From Myxococcus eversor (GTDB lineage Bacteria > Myxococcota > Myxococcia > Myxococcales > Myxococcaceae), in contig NZ_JAAIXY010000025.1 in the NCBI RefSeq assembly GCF_010894455.1, positions 1 through 64,000 on the forward strand: a stretch of DNA of 64,000 nucleotides, given 5' to 3'. The translations under genes were made by a program, and so were the position numbers. The notes under the pieces are model-generated. The model was not told where the DNA came from. It searched no databases and was given only the letters and a program-made list of their open reading frames with translations. The number at the start of each line of letters is the position of its first letter. The stretch's first letter is position 1. Below, piece after piece: positions 62,942-64,000 of the stretch.

Positions 62942-64000
62942 ATGGCCTTGCAGCCCGGCGACAAGTTCGGCCGATACGAGCTGGTGTCATGGCTCGGTCG
63001 GGGGGGAATGGCGGAGACCTGGCGCGCCCGGTGGGTGGGCGACGCCGGCATCACCAAGTCCGTCCTCATCAAGAAGGTCCTCCCCGCGTACGTGGAGGAT
63101 GAGGCCTTCATCTCGATGTTCATCAACGAGGCGCGCATCTCCGCCACGCTGTCCCACGGCAACATCGCCCAGGTCCTCGACTTCGGGCGGGTGGGCGGTG
63201 AGTACTTCCTGGCCATGGAGCTGGTGGACGGGCGGCCGCTCCACCACATCCTGAAGCGCGCCGCGAAGACCGGCCTCAAGCAACTGCCCGTCCCCCTCGC
63301 GGTCTACATCGCCCTGGAGATGTGCCGGGGCCTGCACTACGCGCACACCCGCACGGACGACAAGGGCTCGCCCCTGGACATCGTCCACCGGGACATCTCT
63401 CCGGACAACGTCCTCATCAGCTACGAGGGCCAGGTCAAGATCGTCGATTTCGGTATCGCGAAGGCGCAGATGGCGCGCAACTTCAAGACCGAGCCCGGCG
63501 TGGTGAAGGGCAAGTACCTGTTCTTCTCGCCCGAGCAGGCGAGGGGACGCGAGGTGGACGCCCGCACGGATGTCTGGGCCACGGGGCTGGTGCTGTATGA
63601 GCTGCTCTGCGGGCAGCTCCCCGTCACCGGAACGCAAGCGGTGGTGATGATGCGCATGGCGCACGGGGAGTTCCCCTCACCCCGAGAGGTGCGCCCGGAC
63701 CTGCCCGTCGAACTGGATGACATCGTCATGCAGGCGCTGGCGGTCAAACTCGATGAGCGCTTCGAATCGGCGAATGCGTTCGCCGACGCGCTGGCGACGT
63801 TCCTCTACGCCCACGCGCCCCGGTTCTCGTCGATCAACCTGGCGTACCTGGTCCGGGCCCTGTTCCGGGAGGACATGGCGGAGGAGGGACGCGAGCTGAC
63901 CGTGCCGCCCTCGTTCATCAATGAGCTGACGGTGTGGCGTGCGAACGGGGTGCCGCCCGATGCGCTGACGCAGAGGGATCGGGGAAGGGTGGTCTCCTCG
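62942..64000 (+). CDS. Ser/Thr protein kinase, duplicate (copy 2), 3' truncated by window end
   Basis: 353 codons are visible and the frame stays open to base 64000. ATG 62942 sits at the same place as in copy 1 relative to the duplicated leader. All catalytic motifs are intact: LGRGGMAETWRARW, VLIKKVLPA, HRDISPDNVLI, DFGIAKAQ and SPEQARG. Differences from copy 1 cluster in the loops after the C-helix (GRVGGEYFLA, KRAAKTGLKQLP) and after residue 250. The C-terminal membrane span and sensor lie outside the window, so whether they also match copy 1 is unknown. Probably specialised for another input after duplication. Confidence 0.93.
   Translation, partial: MALQPGDKFGRYELVSWLGRGGMAETWRARWVGDAGITKSVLIKKVLPAYVEDEAFISMFINEARISATLSHGNIAQVLDFGRVGGEYFLAMELVDGRPLHHILKRAAKTGLKQLPVPLAVYIALEMCRGLHYAHTRTDDKGSPLDIVHRDISPDNVLISYEGQVKIVDFGIAKAQMARNFKTEPGVVKGKYLFFSPEQARGREVDARTDVWATGLVLYELLCGQLPVTGTQAVVMMRMAHGEFPSPREVRPDLPVELDDIVMQALAVKLDERFESANAFADALATFLYAHAPRFSSINLAYLVRALFREDMAEEGRELTVPPSFINELTVWRANGVPPDALTQRDRGRVVSS

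Overview
The window is very GC-rich, strongly biased to G/C-ending codons and almost fully coding. It reads as a chromosomal segment of a myxobacterium of the Myxococcaceae/Archangiaceae type. Supporting signs are NRPS genes, tandem Pkn2-like Ser/Thr kinases beside an FHA-type sigma-54 activator, a DUF6310/DUF5953 pair, an Imm11-type immunity protein and many lipoproteins. Species cannot be named from the sequence alone.

1-9 kb: the 3' end of a secondary-metabolite locus. A truncated NRPS (A-PCP-C, no thioesterase) is followed by an operon for an alpha-oxoamine synthase, a CitE-like lyase, a mesaconyl-CoA-hydratase-like MaoC protein and an MDR enoyl reductase/quinone oxidoreductase. Facing them are an ornithine-cyclodeaminase homologue and a formylglycine-generating enzyme. 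Together these could build a CoA-linked acid and join it to an amino acid beside a peptide synthetase.

9-27 kb: an aspartate/transport region with aspartate 4-decarboxylase, exported asparaginase, an AspT-type aspartate:alanine antiporter, two SulP permeases, a BASS-like carrier, a membrane-anchored patatin, a DUF1254 protein, two outer-membrane barrels and a chimeric gene relic. Asparaginase, antiporter and decarboxylase could together run an Asn to Asp to Ala proton-motive cycle.

27-42 kb: small cassettes. These are a zincin/ATP-grasp pair, a DUF6310/DUF5953 pair with a frameshift, a guanidinium exporter under a guanidine-III riboswitch, an outer-membrane protein, an M20 amidohydrolase, a RelE-like small protein, a chemoreceptor, an MFS carrier, a prenyl-synthase/GbsR/cyclotransferase operon with a palindromic operator, a PAAR-like AHH nuclease with Imm11 immunity protein, and two microproteins.

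42-50 kb: the complete GlgE alpha-glucan operon (glgE-treS-mak-glgB) on the minus strand, closed by an intrinsic terminator.

50-64 kb: an ECF sigma factor, an OmpR/histidine-kinase pair with a proline-rich sensor, an interrupted ankyrin/SMI1 gene, a patatin-like protein, two exported proteins, a chain of hairpins that may be a small RNA, the FHA sigma-54 activator, and two tandemly duplicated Ser/Thr kinases, the second cut by the window edge. Most starts were moved from the longest open frame to the codon with a Shine-Dalgarno match or 4-base overlap. Function calls come from motifs and remembered families, not database searches.
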